Positions 9,132 to 18,725 are shown, counted from the first letter of the stretch. The stretch: 64,000 nt of DNA from Phycisphaerales bacterium (GCA_030149165.1 JASBRY010000009.1:186001-250000); one strand, 5' to 3'. Made by a program: numbers and translations. The notes: generated by a model not told the origin, from the letters alone.

Positions 9132-10985
9132 ATGTCCAGAACGCTCCAGATGATCGTCGCTTTCACGCTCCTGCTGTTCCCGATGACGCTGCTCGCGCAG
9201 CCCCAGCTTCCGGCTTGTCCAGAGGATCGGGATCAGGGGCTGTGGTCCTTCATGAATCACTACCTGCTCACGCTCTACGACAACGATCCGAGCAGCTATT
9301 ACTCGATCGTCAACGATGAGTCTCGCTTGGACGAACTCCCCGATGTCTCTGCCGCGGCTCAGCAGGTCTGGATCGATACAGAACGAGAACTGCTCGACCA
9401 GCTTCGATCACTCGACCAATCCGGATTCAGCGAGGCGGATCGGACGGACTTCGATCTGCTCCAGTATGAACTGAGCGTGAACCAGCAGCGAGCGAAGTAC
9501 AAGAGTTTCCAGACCCCGATCACCTCGATCGGAGGTCCTCAGATCTGGCTGCCACAGATGGGATCGCGGCTCCCGATGAGCACGCAGGCGCACAAAGAGA
9601 TGTACCTCACACGGCTCAAACGCGTCGATATCCAGATCGGAGACCACATCGACAACATGCGTGCCGGGATTCAATCAGGACGCGTGCCGCCGAGGGTGGT
9701 GGTTGAGCCTGCCGTGCAGCAAGCACTCGCGCAGTGCAGCGCCGAGATCCGCAACGATCCAGCGCAGTCGCCGTTCTATGGACCCTTCGCGAATATCGAT
9801 CAAGAGAGCGAACTCGCGATCGAAGCACGATCAGTCATCGCGGATCGGATCGTGCCGGTGTATATGGAACTGGCGCTGTTCCTTCAGAACGAGTACATCC
9901 CGGCGTGCCGAGAGTCCTTCGGCGCCAGCGATGGGATCGACGGCATCGATGGATACAACTCCGCACTCGCGATGCACACGACCATCCCGACGATCACCGC
10001 TGAATCCATCCACCACATCGGATTGGGTGAGGTCGAGCGGATCAAACGCGAGATGATGCAAGTCATCAGCCAGACCGATTGGATCGCGGATCCAGACCAC
10101 AGCGGATTTGTCGATACAACACCAGAGCAACTGTTCTCAGCGTTTACGAACTACCTCCGGACCGATCCACGCTTTTACCACACCGATCCCGATGAACTAC
10201 TCGAAGAGTACCGCGCGATTTCCAAACGCGTCGATCCTGGAATGTCTGAGTTGTTCTATCGACTCCCACGGCTCTCCTATGGGGTCAAACGACTCCCTGA
10301 GTACCAGGAAGCGAACGCACCCACGGCGTACTACTACCCTGGTGATCTTCAAGCTGGAGTCCCTGGATACTTCATGGCCAACTGCTCGAAGCTCGACCAG
10401 CGGCCTCGCTACGAGATGATCGCGTTGACGATGCACGAAGCCGTGCCGGGACATCATCATCAGTACGCGCTTGTCGATGAGATCGAGAACCAGCACCCGA
10501 TCCGACAGACCATGGGATTCACCGCGTTTGGTGAGGGCTGGGCGCTTTACGCCGAGGCGCTGGGACTCGAAATGGGTGACAAGTCCACCAATGGACTCTA
10601 CAGCGATCCCTACGACAACTTCGGTCGGCTCAACATGGAGATGTGGAGAGCACTGCGATTGGTCGTGGATACCGGACTGCACGCGAAGGGGTGGTCGCGA
10701 CAGCAAGCGATCGACTACATGATGGAGAACAGCGCGCTGGCGCCGCACAATATCGAAGCGGAGGTTGATCGGTATATCGGTTGGCCGGGACAAGCGACGG
10801 GCTACATGATCGGACTGTTGACAATCAAGGGACTGCGCCAGTATGCGGAGCGAGAACTCGGAGACGCGTTCGATCTGCGTGCGTTCCATGATGAGATCCT
10901 GAAGGATGGCTCGATCCCGCTGCCGCTGCTGGAAAAACAAATCACCCGCTGGGTGATGTCCCAGCGGGCGGATGTGATGCCTTGA
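9132..10985 (+). CDS. DUF885 family secreted metallohydrolase-like protein
   Basis: 617 residues from ATG 9132 (MSRTLQMIVAF), which begins a clean Sec signal peptide ending near LLAQP; the longer frame from a GTG at 9099 would bury it. The DUF885 fold has a conserved HExxxGHHHQ-type zinc motif, here MHEAVPGHHHQ, followed by FGEGWALYAEALG, which carries a further Glu ligand. Family members are often thought to be peptidases, but function is not established. Expected location is the periplasm. It stands alone between tRNA-Gln and a convergent small gene. Confidence 0.87.
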   Translation: MSRTLQMIVAFTLLLFPMTLLAQPQLPACPEDRDQGLWSFMNHYLLTLYDNDPSSYYSIVNDESRLDELPDVSAAAQQVWIDTERELLDQLRSLDQSGFSEADRTDFDLLQYELSVNQQRAKYKSFQTPITSIGGPQIWLPQMGSRLPMSTQAHKEMYLTRLKRVDIQIGDHIDNMRAGIQSGRVPPRVVVEPAVQQALAQCSAEIRNDPAQSPFYGPFANIDQESELAIEARSVIADRIVPVYMELALFLQNEYIPACRESFGASDGIDGIDGYNSALAMHTTIPTITAESIHHIGLGEVERIKREMMQVISQTDWIADPDHSGFVDTTPEQLFSAFTNYLRTDPRFYHTDPDELLEEYRAISKRVDPGMSELFYRLPRLSYGVKRLPEYQEANAPTAYYYPGDLQAGVPGYFMANCSKLDQRPRYEMIALTMHEAVPGHHHQYALVDEIENQHPIRQTMGFTAFGEGWALYAEALGLEMGDKSTNGLYSDPYDNFGRLNMEMWRALRLVVDTGLHAKGWSRQQAIDYMMENSALAPHNIEAEVDRYIGWPGQATGYMIGLLTIKGLRQYAERELGDAFDLRAFHDEILKDGSIPLPLLEKQITRWVMSQRADVMP

Positions 10986-11011
10986 GTGTGCGAAGTGGTG
11001 TGAACGATCAA

Positions 11012-11308
11012 TCAGCCGATCGTGCCGTCGGTGCCGGTCGCTTTCCACTGGTTGTCGTTGCGACTCAGCGGCTTGGCGCGACCAAACGATGCACGCTTGC
11101 GCTGCAGTTCGGTCATCGGCAGTGAAGGGGTGGAGCCTCCGACCTCTTGATCGAGATCCACGGTGCCTTTCGCTTCCGGCTTGTCCTTGGATTGGTCGGA
11201 CGAACCGACCGGTGGTCCGAGTCTCTTGCTGCGAGCATCGTCGATGGAACGATCCATCTTGTTGAGCAGTGCTCGGACTTCGTTGAATGCTTTCCCGTTG
11301 CTTTCCAT
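11012..11308 (-). CDS. Small hypothetical protein, 98 residues
   Basis: Start ATG 11308 has a GGAGGT site eight bases upstream, which is the main reason to call it a gene. The protein (MESNGKAFNEVRALLNK) begins with a short predicted helix, then a basic, Pro/Ser/Gly-rich and probably disordered region. It has no signal peptide or transmembrane segment, so it is likely cytoplasmic. I do not recognise the family. It is convergent with the DUF885 gene, 26 bases away. Confidence 0.6.
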   Translation of the reverse strand: MESNGKAFNEVRALLNKMDRSIDDARSKRLGPPVGSSDQSKDKPEAKGTVDLDQEVGGSTPSLPMTELQRKRASFGRAKPLSRNDNQWKATGTDGTIG

Positions 11309-11526
11309 AGAACAAACCTCCGTTGCCCTATGCATCGGTGGGTCGAACGCACGACTTGGCCCGGGAATCCTCGTCCATTGATTTCCAGCGGATGCTGTGC
11401 CGATTATGACGATGGGGTGGTGGGATATGAAAAACAGACCTTACTCATGACCTTGAATTTGGGTCGCTGTAAGCGAATTGCTCGCATTTCTGCTTCCCAA
11501 GGAGTGGTTGTATAAAGTTTCGGACC

Positions 11527-12156
11527 ATGGATCCATCAACCAACAACGCTTCTCATCCCGCACACGCCTCACACCAAGGCTGGATGCATCCCGCGGATTC
11601 AGCGATGTCGATGATCCCGCACTCGATGCGTGTCCAGGCGCGTCGAGACCTGTTCTGGTCCAATGTCGTCCGCGATTCGCTCATGGCGATGGCAAGCGCC
11701 GCCGCGAGTTCCAGCGCTCGCTTGAGTCCTACTCCCTCTGCGGCTCAGCACTCGACCTCTCCGATCGATGATCTCTTTGATGGACGCATGGGCATCATCA
11801 CCTCACTGGGACAGCGGATCCCGATCGCGGATATCTTCCCTCTCTTCGCGTGCTCCTCGACAGGATCCCAAGCGGATCGTGAGCGTTCCGCGGATGTCCA
11901 GTGCACGATTTTCCGTGTGACGACGCCGACTGGTGAGACCTACACGCTCCCGATCTCCCAGATCATCGGGATCCACTCGATCACTGAAGAACTAATGCAG
12001 CAGCTCGAATCCGCATCCGAGGATCTTCAAGAGCACGAATACGACAACGGCGAACGACTGCCGTTCGGATTCGCGGCCTACACCTCGCTGGCGCGGTCTG
12101 AAGCCGAGCAAAACGCTGCGAATAAGCCTGAAACCCAGGATTCTCCTGAACCTTGA
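11527..12156 (+). CDS. Hypothetical protein, 209 residues
   Basis: Not recognised. The first 90 residues are Ser/Ala/His-rich and look unstructured. The remainder has a more ordered core (DGRMGIITSLGQRIPIADIFPLF, FRVTTPTGETYTLPISQIIGIHSI) that resembles a small beta-rich domain, followed by an acidic tail. No signal peptide is seen. It lies on the same strand as the glycosyltransferase that follows, 94 bases away. A start further downstream (for example MSMIPHS at about 11605) cannot be excluded. Confidence 0.65.
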   Translation: MDPSTNNASHPAHASHQGWMHPADSAMSMIPHSMRVQARRDLFWSNVVRDSLMAMASAAASSSARLSPTPSAAQHSTSPIDDLFDGRMGIITSLGQRIPIADIFPLFACSSTGSQADRERSADVQCTIFRVTTPTGETYTLPISQIIGIHSITEELMQQLESASEDLQEHEYDNGERLPFGFAAYTSLARSEAEQNAANKPETQDSPEP

Positions 12157-12250
12157 CCACAATTCTTGGGTGATTCCGGAATATCAGTATCCGAACGAGC
12201 GTTCAGATTTGAACCGGATTTCCACCTATGATTGCCTCTGGAGCACATTG

Positions 12251-13018
12251 ATGTCTGTACTGATTGCCATACCTGTTTACAACGAAGCCGGTTATGTTCG
12301 AGGGGTCCTCGATCGTGTGCGTGAGTACGCCGACAACATCCTGCTTGTTGATGATGGGTCCACAGACGGCACTCCAGAGATCCTTAAGGAACTCCGCGAG
12401 CCGATGGGATTGGACATCATCCGGCACCCAACCAACTACGGCTACGGCCGAGCACTCCGCGAGAGCTTCGAGTTCGCTTCACGCGAGGGATACGACTGGG
12501 TCATCACAATGGATTGTGACGAGCAGCACGAGCCAGCGCATATCCCCGATTTCATGGCCGCAATCGAGCGCGATGATCTGGACATCATCTCAGGATCTCG
12601 CTATCTGAATCTCGATGCGCAGAGCGACATCGCTCCAGCGGATCGAAGAGCGATCAACATGACACTCTCCAACGAGATCAACGATCGGCTTGGGTTCACG
12701 CTCACCGACTCATTCTGCGGATTCAAAGCGCATCGAGTGTCCGCGATGGACAGGATCACGCTCACAGAGGATGGATACGCGTTCCCGATGCAGCTCTGGG
12801 CGCAAGCCGCGGCTCACAAACTCCGTGTTGGTGAAGTCGAAGTTGACCTGATCTACAACGACCCCAACCGAACCTTTGGGGGTGGACTCGATGATTCTGA
12901 GCATCGACTCGCGCACTATCGCGAGGTGCTCGACGAAGAGATCGCCGCCGCGTTTGCGCAGGTGCAAGCGATCACTGCCGCGTCGAGTGATTCGGAGTCT
13001 GGTTGTCGCTGCTGTTGA
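12251..13018 (+). CDS. Family 2 glycosyltransferase (dolichol-phosphate-mannose-synthase-like)
   Basis: 255 residues from ATG 12251, which has GGAG nine bases upstream and starts exactly at the fold (MSVLIAIPVYNEAGYV). The GT-A signature is present: nucleotide-binding VDDGSTDGT and the metal-binding MDCDEQHEP (DxD-type). It has no transmembrane helices, so it is a soluble or peripheral enzyme that transfers a sugar from a nucleotide donor to a lipid or other acceptor; the acceptor is unknown. It ends in a cysteine-rich tail (GCRCC), which is unusual for the family. The next gene starts 14 bases after its stop, so the two may be co-transcribed. Confidence 0.9.
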   Translation: MSVLIAIPVYNEAGYVRGVLDRVREYADNILLVDDGSTDGTPEILKELREPMGLDIIRHPTNYGYGRALRESFEFASREGYDWVITMDCDEQHEPAHIPDFMAAIERDDLDIISGSRYLNLDAQSDIAPADRRAINMTLSNEINDRLGFTLTDSFCGFKAHRVSAMDRITLTEDGYAFPMQLWAQAAAHKLRVGEVEVDLIYNDPNRTFGGGLDDSEHRLAHYREVLDEEIAAAFAQVQAITAASSDSESGCRCC

Positions 13019-13032
13019 TCGGATCAGAGCGC

Positions 13033-14388
13033 ATGATTATCGCACAGGAAACCGAGCGCATGTCCGCATCACACCAAGACTCGCTCAATCCAAAAGTTCA
13101 ACTGCTTCCTGAGGTCGAACGCTGGCCCAGCGGCTTCCAAGCACCAACAAACAAAGCACTGCTTGCGCTTCGAGCACAGCTGGATCTTCCAACCGATCGT
13201 CCCATCGTCGCGTCTGGACATCAACCGATCGTGTTCCATCCTGGGATCGTCGCGAAACTCATCGCGCTCGATCATGTCGCAAAGCATTCAGACAGCGCCA
13301 GCGTCTGGATCGTTCCTGATCAGGATGTTGTTGATCCCGCTCTGATGCGCACACCGACTATTGAAGACGGCTTTCTCGCTGAACGCATGATCCGTTTGGG
13401 TGGGGAATCAAACCTGAACGCGCCGTCAGCAGCTTTGCCCGCGATCGAGATCAATCGGGACCTGCCTGAGTCGCTCGCAGAGATCGCGTCTTGGTTGATG
13501 GGGTACGAGCACGAAACATCCATCGCGAAGCAGTTCGCGAGCGCGACGATCGGATACCTGTGCGAGCAGCTCGATCTGGAGCAGCCGACCCTCATCTACG
13601 CATCGGAGTTGATCGCAAGCGGAGCGGGCTCAGCGCTCATTGATGTGATGCTCGGAGATCCAAGAACCGCCGCGGCGTTGTACAACCAAAGTATCGAGCA
13701 GTATCCCGATGCGGGTGTTCGTCCATTGCAGATCGCTAAAAAATCAGTCGAGCTTCCGCTTTGGCGCGTCGAGGGGCATGCACGCACCCAAGTCATCTTG
13801 AGAGACGGCGAATCCATCGGACGATCAAACCTGATGCCGACGGGATTGCTCATGACTTCGATCATGCGATCGCAGCTCTGCGAGCTCTTCATCCACGGCT
13901 TGGGTGGATACGAATACGACCAGATTACCGAGCACTGGATCAAAAGCTGGAGGGGCGAAGAGCTCGCCCCAGCCGTGGGCGCCAGCGCGACGATGACGAT
14001 CGAGCATTCATCGGATCACGACATCCCAGAGCCCGCTCAAGCGGCATGGATCGCGCATCACGCAAAGCACGATCCAGCAATGTTGGGAGACCAACAAGCC
14101 GCCGCTCAGAAAGCGGAGCTTGTCGAATTGATCAAGAACGCCAAAGCGGAGGTGGATCGAAATAAAGCCGCGGAGTTATTCACGCAGATGCAATCGCTGC
14201 TTGAAGACACACGATCATCCAATGCGCAGACTTTGGAACAACTTGAGTCAGACGCCCAGAATGCTCGACGAGCATCGCGGTCCAAGGAACTCGCTGAGGA
14301 TCGAACATGGGGATTCCCGTATTACACTCATCAGCAGCTGCAATCACTCAAAGATGAAGTGGTCAGCGCGTTGAGTGTTTCGCGCTGA
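13033..14388 (+). CDS. Uncharacterised 451-residue protein, faintly BshC-like
   Basis: Not firmly recognised. An N-terminal nucleotide-binding-like half contains VASGHQPIVFHPGIVAKL and WIVPDQDVVDPA; the spacing recalls the QxGxFxGP and EDHD segments of BshC, the cysteine-adding enzyme of bacillithiol synthesis, but the match is weak and no bshA/bshB neighbour is present. The C-terminal third is a charged, predicted coiled coil (about residues 360-430), also seen in BshC. No signal peptide is seen. The start could be ATG 13033 or ATG 13060 (AGGAA upstream of the latter). It follows the glycosyltransferase closely and precedes a lipoprotein gene by 11 bases, which suggests one operon. Confidence 0.75.
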   Translation: MIIAQETERMSASHQDSLNPKVQLLPEVERWPSGFQAPTNKALLALRAQLDLPTDRPIVASGHQPIVFHPGIVAKLIALDHVAKHSDSASVWIVPDQDVVDPALMRTPTIEDGFLAERMIRLGGESNLNAPSAALPAIEINRDLPESLAEIASWLMGYEHETSIAKQFASATIGYLCEQLDLEQPTLIYASELIASGAGSALIDVMLGDPRTAAALYNQSIEQYPDAGVRPLQIAKKSVELPLWRVEGHARTQVILRDGESIGRSNLMPTGLLMTSIMRSQLCELFIHGLGGYEYDQITEHWIKSWRGEELAPAVGASATMTIEHSSDHDIPEPAQAAWIAHHAKHDPAMLGDQQAAAQKAELVELIKNAKAEVDRNKAAELFTQMQSLLEDTRSSNAQTLEQLESDAQNARRASRSKELAEDRTWGFPYYTHQQLQSLKDEVVSALSVSR

Positions 14389-14399
14389 TATCCTCTTTC

Positions 14400-15350
14400 A
14401 TGCTCAACTCCCGTGCTATCTGGATCGTGCCCGTCATCATTCTGTTGACGATGTTGGGGTGCAATCGAGCGGATGCTCCACAGCAGAGCGAAGAATCGGC
14501 ATCTACAGTCACATCGCTCCGGCTTGCCGTGCTGTCTCCAGGGATGGCGGTGATGATCCGCGATCTCGGATACGAAGACCTCATCGTCGCGAAGCACGAC
14601 TACGACTTGGTCCTCTCGGATCAGGTTCCCAGCGCCGGATCAGAACTCGGCTTTGATCTGGAAACACTGATCCAGACGAATCCGACACATGTCTTCTTCC
14701 AGACAACCTCGACCACTCGATCCGCCGAGTTTCTTCAAGCCGCGGCGGATCGGGGTTGGGTCCTCTTTGAACGACCGCTCAATACGCTCGACGATATCGC
14801 ATCAACGATGGATGATCTGCACTTCCTCTTCAATGGCGTTCCGCAGCGTGAGAAGCGCCAGTACGACATGAACGAGGTGTTTGCAAGCGCGCTGCCGAGC
14901 GTTGTGCTCGCTGATTCGTGGACGGATCTGGGACCGATCGCGGATGAGGTTGGTCGTGTGCTTGTGCTGGGATCGCTTGATCCCATCGGCGCGATGGGGC
15001 CGGGATCGTACCACTACGAGATCATCCAGCGGATCGGAGCGAGTCCGGCGATCGAATCAGGTTCGATGTGGATCGAGATGGACTACGAGGATCTGATCAC
15101 ACTCAATCCCGACGCGATCATCCTCATCGCGCCAAGACAGCCAAGCGAAGCGGATCGCTTCGCAGCGCCGACCGAACCCACGCAGGAACAGATCGAAGAA
15201 CGATTCGGTCCACTGATGGATCTCCCGATCTCGGCGATGCAAAGCAATCGTCTCGCGATCATCGAGCATCCGCTCGGATTGCTGCCATCTGGGGCACTCG
15301 GAGAAGTCGCAGATCAGATCCGCGAGCGATTCGAATCCTGGAATGAGTGA
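14400..15350 (+). CDS. Substrate-binding lipoprotein of the BtuF/TroA-like class
   Basis: 316 residues. The N-terminus is a lipoprotein-type signal ending at LTMLGCNRAD (acylated Cys near residue 21). The rest fits the class III periplasmic binding fold used for vitamin B12, siderophores and heme: SPGMAVMIRDLGYEDLIVAKHDY, DLETLIQTNPTHVFFQ and a second lobe ending with NRLAIIEHPLGLLPSG. No permease or ATPase is adjacent, so it may work with a transporter encoded elsewhere. It runs head-on into a heme-oxygenase-like gene, six bases apart, which makes heme or iron a reasonable guess for the ligand. Confidence 0.8.
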   Translation: MLNSRAIWIVPVIILLTMLGCNRADAPQQSEESASTVTSLRLAVLSPGMAVMIRDLGYEDLIVAKHDYDLVLSDQVPSAGSELGFDLETLIQTNPTHVFFQTTSTTRSAEFLQAAADRGWVLFERPLNTLDDIASTMDDLHFLFNGVPQREKRQYDMNEVFASALPSVVLADSWTDLGPIADEVGRVLVLGSLDPIGAMGPGSYHYEIIQRIGASPAIESGSMWIEMDYEDLITLNPDAIILIAPRQPSEADRFAAPTEPTQEQIEERFGPLMDLPISAMQSNRLAIIEHPLGLLPSGALGEVADQIRERFESWNE

Positions 15351-15356
15351 ACACTC

Positions 15357-16070
15357 TTAGTTCGTCGATGAGACATGGACGGAGTGTCCCTGCTCGAACG
15401 CATCACGATCGAGCGTCTTGCCGTGCGCTGTAAGCAGTTGCTCGGCGCTCTGGAACTCTTCAAGGTCCTGATTGATCGTCAGCAGGTACGCGGCTCGCGT
15501 GCCGTCAAACAACGCGTCCTGTTGGTCTTGATCGAGCGGGAGTTGATCAAGCGCTTCTTTGAAAGCGTTCCACATGTTGCGTTGGGACTCTCCGAACGGA
15601 TCATGGCTCATCATGCCGTCGCTCGGATGATCGATCCCGAAGACCTGACGGAGTTTGCGAGCAACGAATCGGTTCCCATTGCACGCACCTAATCGGACAT
15701 AGTGGAGACCAAAGATGTGCAGAGGTTGATCTGCGTATGCGTTGATGTACTCGACAAATCGCGCCACGCCGGGATTGAGCTGTTCCGCTTCAGAGCCTTG
15801 GTAGTAGTTCAGGTCCGCCGCGTAATACGGCTCGAAGCGATGCTCGACACTCACCAGCGGAGCAAGCTCTCGCATGTCAGCGATCGCGCGATCCAGAGCT
15901 GCGTCCAAAGCGCGATGGATATGGATCGTCTGACTCAAGTACTCTACAAACCCCTCTCTTGAGATGGTCCCCTTGATCATCGATTCCGGCGTGCCTCCAC
16001 GCTCGGCGATCTGGTGCAGATCCCAGTTGTCACTCTTGAGTCGTTGGGTGATGTTCGTGGATTGGGGCAT
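15357..16070 (-). CDS. Heme-oxygenase-like protein
   Basis: 237 residues; ATG 16070 with GGAG upstream. The N-terminal pattern LHQIAERGG, then GTISREGFVEYLSQTIHIHRAL, matches the proximal helix of biliverdin-forming heme oxygenases (histidine ligand followed by AE, then G-x-[IV]-[ST]-REGF). The distal helix LHYVRLGACNGNRFVARKLR occupies the place of the usual YLGDLSGGQ, but the GDLSGG run is replaced by GACNGN. The all-alpha fold is therefore likely, while heme cleavage activity is uncertain. Possible roles are heme degradation for iron or bilin supply. The overlapping neighbourhood with a BtuF-like lipoprotein supports an iron or heme theme. Confidence 0.68.
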   Translation of the reverse strand: MPQSTNITQRLKSDNWDLHQIAERGGTPESMIKGTISREGFVEYLSQTIHIHRALDAALDRAIADMRELAPLVSVEHRFEPYYAADLNYYQGSEAEQLNPGVARFVEYINAYADQPLHIFGLHYVRLGACNGNRFVARKLRQVFGIDHPSDGMMSHDPFGESQRNMWNAFKEALDQLPLDQDQQDALFDGTRAAYLLTINQDLEEFQSAEQLLTAHGKTLDRDAFEQGHSVHVSSTN

Positions 16071-16163
16071 GTGTGGAGACTCCGTAAATGAGAATGGGTC
16101 TCAATGATAGCCCTGAGTCCCTTGCGCTCTGTTCTATGAATCTAGATTCGCTGAAATCAGTGT

Positions 16164-16217
16164 AAAAAAAGGTGCCCCCCGATCGATCCGGGGTGGGGGG
16201 TGGACCATATCGGGGGG
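16164..16217 (-). terminator. Rho-independent terminator of the carboxypeptidase gene, unusually rich in C/G runs
   Basis: On the minus strand CCCCCCGAT (from 16217) can pair with ATCGGGGGG and is followed by CACC and seven T (16170-16164). The loop contains further C runs, giving alternative foldings. The complementary plus strand carries four runs of four to seven G between 16190 and 16230. Confidence 0.7.
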
Positions 16218-16316
16218 ACTTTGGGGGGGCTGGTTGTATGGGCGAATGGTAGATGCCCGAGATTTGGGAGTCTAGACCGCTTCAAGCGATCCGGTCTGGA
16301 GTATAGCAGGTTACGC

Positions 16317-18725
16317 TCAACCCGCCGCGAACGCGGCAAGAAAAGCGGAGACATCCAAGAAATTCCACTGCCCGTCATTGTTGAAATCCGCGATCGGATC
16401 TTGGACTCCAAACAAGCTCAGGAACTGGGAAACATCGAGGAAGTTGAGACTGCCGTCGCCGTTGATATCCGCGGAGTTCCCGCTGCATCCCACGGCTTCG
16501 ATCCGCAGATCATCCACTCCCGCTTCCACGATCGATCCGCTTCCCAGATCCGACGCGATGAATCGGACGCGGATCTGATCCGAATCCGGAGCCGGGAAAC
16601 GCTTCTCGACCCACACGCCCGCATTCTCAGTGACGGTTTCGAGCGTGCTCCATGATCCACCATCGTTGGTCGAGATCTGGACGAGCATCGAGTCTTCGTT
16701 CGGAGACGCGCCAGTATCGTTGGAGTACCAGCGCCAGTAAATAAGTTCGGCGCCGTCTGGGAGTCCGCTCGCATCCAGTAGTGGGGAGGTGAGCGTGGTC
16801 GCGCCGCCGTCGATGTCGTTGGCGCCGAGTGATCCTCCAGAAGCACCATCGGTGATCCAGCAGAGCGTTCCCGATCCAGGCGTGTGATCGTTCTCTGGTT
16901 GTGCCGCAGTGGACTGCGGATCGGCGCGTTCCCAAACGCCGGTCGTGGCGCTGTCGGAAGGTTGTCCGACAATCCATCCTGTGCTTGATTCCATGTCGTC
17001 CTCGAACGCGATGGTGATCTCTTGCGAGAGCACAGACAACGCTGAGGACGCGCCTCCGGCAGGGAACTCGACCGTGACTCCTGAGAGCGAGACAGCACTG
17101 AAGTAGTACTCGATCATCTGTCCACACGGCGCGCCTGGGAGCAATCCGCTGAATTGTGACGATCCTGAATCGGTCATCGAGGATTGTGTGAATGATCCCG
17201 TCTCTCCGATGCGTGTGTACAACGACACCATGCTCGGATCCACATCGCTCAAGCTCGGCGTCGAGGTCAGCATCACAGGGGTTGGGGTGTTCGCGTTCAC
17301 GATCTCTATTGGTTCGTGCGAGAGCAGGATTTCCTGTGTCGTGCGATGCGCGAACAGTTTTGCGGCTTCCCAGTTCTCCTGAGCCGTGGGAAGGATCACA
17401 CTCGCCGGAGGATCGAACCCTCCGAATCCAGCGCCCGCTTCTGGGCGCAGTTCGATGGTGAAGCTCGGGACGCCCGCGCCGTCATAGAACCAATCGGAAC
17501 AGGTTCCCGCGGCGGCGTAGAGCTCCCACGACTGGATTGGGTCGTAGAACGCGCCGGATTGCGACTGGATCAGATCCGACATGTCTCCAGAGAGCGACTG
17601 GAAGAACGATCGATCAGGTTCAGGGGTGACCAGTCCGAGCTCGTATCCGAGTGGCCAAAGAATGAGCTGAGAATAGGTGTGGTAGTCGATGTGTGCGACG
17701 AGGTCGTCTCCGAAGCTCAGCGCGAGCGTGCTCAGCGCCGCGGTTTCAGGTTCAGAGAACGCGGCGGTGCCGTGGTAGACATCGGATGATGGATCGGTGG
17801 AGGTGCCATCACCTCCGAACGCGATGTCCCAGTTGCGATTCAGGTCCACACCATCGAAGGACGAGCCCGCATTGTCGCGTCGGTTCTTTCTCCAGTAGCG
17901 TTCTGATGACCACGAGTAGAGGTATCCATCGGGATTGAGCACCGGGATGATGACGAAGCGGATCTCGCTCAGGAGCTGCGCGACTTCTGGGTCCGTAAAG
18001 GAGTCATTGATGAGCTTGGATGCGATGTAGGTGACGGTCATCGGACTGACCCACTCGCGTGCGTGCTGTCCGCCGTTCCAGATGATGATGGGGCGATCAA
18101 CGCTCAGATTCCCGACTTCATCAGGCGCCGTGATTGTGTACGCGAACATATCACGGGATTCGTAGGTGTCTCCGAAGTCCATTTTGGAGACCATGTCCGG
18201 ATGGGCTGCGAGTTGGGTGTCCATGTATGCGTAGATGTCCGCGAGCTGCTTGTAGTTCGTGAACCAGTTCTCGTCGTGTGTCGAGGCCCCGCGTTGGATC
18301 TGTCCCTGAGGCTTGAACGCGCCGCTCTGGTTGATGATGTCGAGCTGCTCTCTCTGGACGAGCGCTTCCCATCGGTTTTGGTTGTGTGTCTGGAGGTCCG
18401 CGATCTCGACGATCGGATTGACGCCGAGTTTGACAAGCTCGTCGAACTGATCCGCGTTGATTTGCAGGTCGACCTTCCCGAGTCCAGGACGCTCTGTCCA
18501 CGACGAGACCGCGAGGTCGAGCGCTTGGGTGAGTTGCTGCTCGGAGGTGATGCGTACCGAGACGACCATCTGACCCTCATACGCCATCGGGATCGGATGC
18601 GTGAGCAGATCGATGCGTTCGACTTGCTGGTTCTGAGCGAGCGAGTGCGATGGGATCATCGCGAGCGATGCGACGAGCAGAGCAGGTGATACATGGTGGA
18701 AAGTCGGGAGGTGCGGCATGGGCAT
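16317..18725 (-). CDS. Secreted M14 zinc carboxypeptidase with C-terminal dockerin-like tail
   Basis: 802 residues from ATG 18725 (GGAG five bases upstream, then a signal peptide ending near SHSLAQ). The M14 carboxypeptidase A-type domain spans about residues 130-460: zinc ligands in NGGQHAREW (HxxE) and HIDYHTYSQ, substrate residues in VDLNRNWD, catalytic Glu in FTIELRPEAG. Beta-sandwich modules follow, one a jelly-roll with ELIYWRWYSND. The last 55 residues hold two calcium-loop units (DINGDGSLNFLDVSQFL and DFNNDGQWNFLDVSAFL), the planctomycete GC-type dockerin. It probably removes C-terminal residues from proteins outside the cell or on its surface. Divergent from the ligase gene. Confidence 0.93.
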   Translation of the reverse strand: MPMPHLPTFHHVSPALLVASLAMIPSHSLAQNQQVERIDLLTHPIPMAYEGQMVVSVRITSEQQLTQALDLAVSSWTERPGLGKVDLQINADQFDELVKLGVNPIVEIADLQTHNQNRWEALVQREQLDIINQSGAFKPQGQIQRGASTHDENWFTNYKQLADIYAYMDTQLAAHPDMVSKMDFGDTYESRDMFAYTITAPDEVGNLSVDRPIIIWNGGQHAREWVSPMTVTYIASKLINDSFTDPEVAQLLSEIRFVIIPVLNPDGYLYSWSSERYWRKNRRDNAGSSFDGVDLNRNWDIAFGGDGTSTDPSSDVYHGTAAFSEPETAALSTLALSFGDDLVAHIDYHTYSQLILWPLGYELGLVTPEPDRSFFQSLSGDMSDLIQSQSGAFYDPIQSWELYAAAGTCSDWFYDGAGVPSFTIELRPEAGAGFGGFDPPASVILPTAQENWEAAKLFAHRTTQEILLSHEPIEIVNANTPTPVMLTSTPSLSDVDPSMVSLYTRIGETGSFTQSSMTDSGSSQFSGLLPGAPCGQMIEYYFSAVSLSGVTVEFPAGGASSALSVLSQEITIAFEDDMESSTGWIVGQPSDSATTGVWERADPQSTAAQPENDHTPGSGTLCWITDGASGGSLGANDIDGGATTLTSPLLDASGLPDGAELIYWRWYSNDTGASPNEDSMLVQISTNDGGSWSTLETVTENAGVWVEKRFPAPDSDQIRVRFIASDLGSGSIVEAGVDDLRIEAVGCSGNSADINGDGSLNFLDVSQFLSLFGVQDPIADFNNDGQWNFLDVSAFLAAFAAG

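Noticed and set aside
10197..11315. Minus-strand open frame of 372 codons opposite the DUF885 gene
   Set aside because: It overlaps a recognisable enzyme with conserved zinc motif; residues are dominated by Arg, Ser and His.
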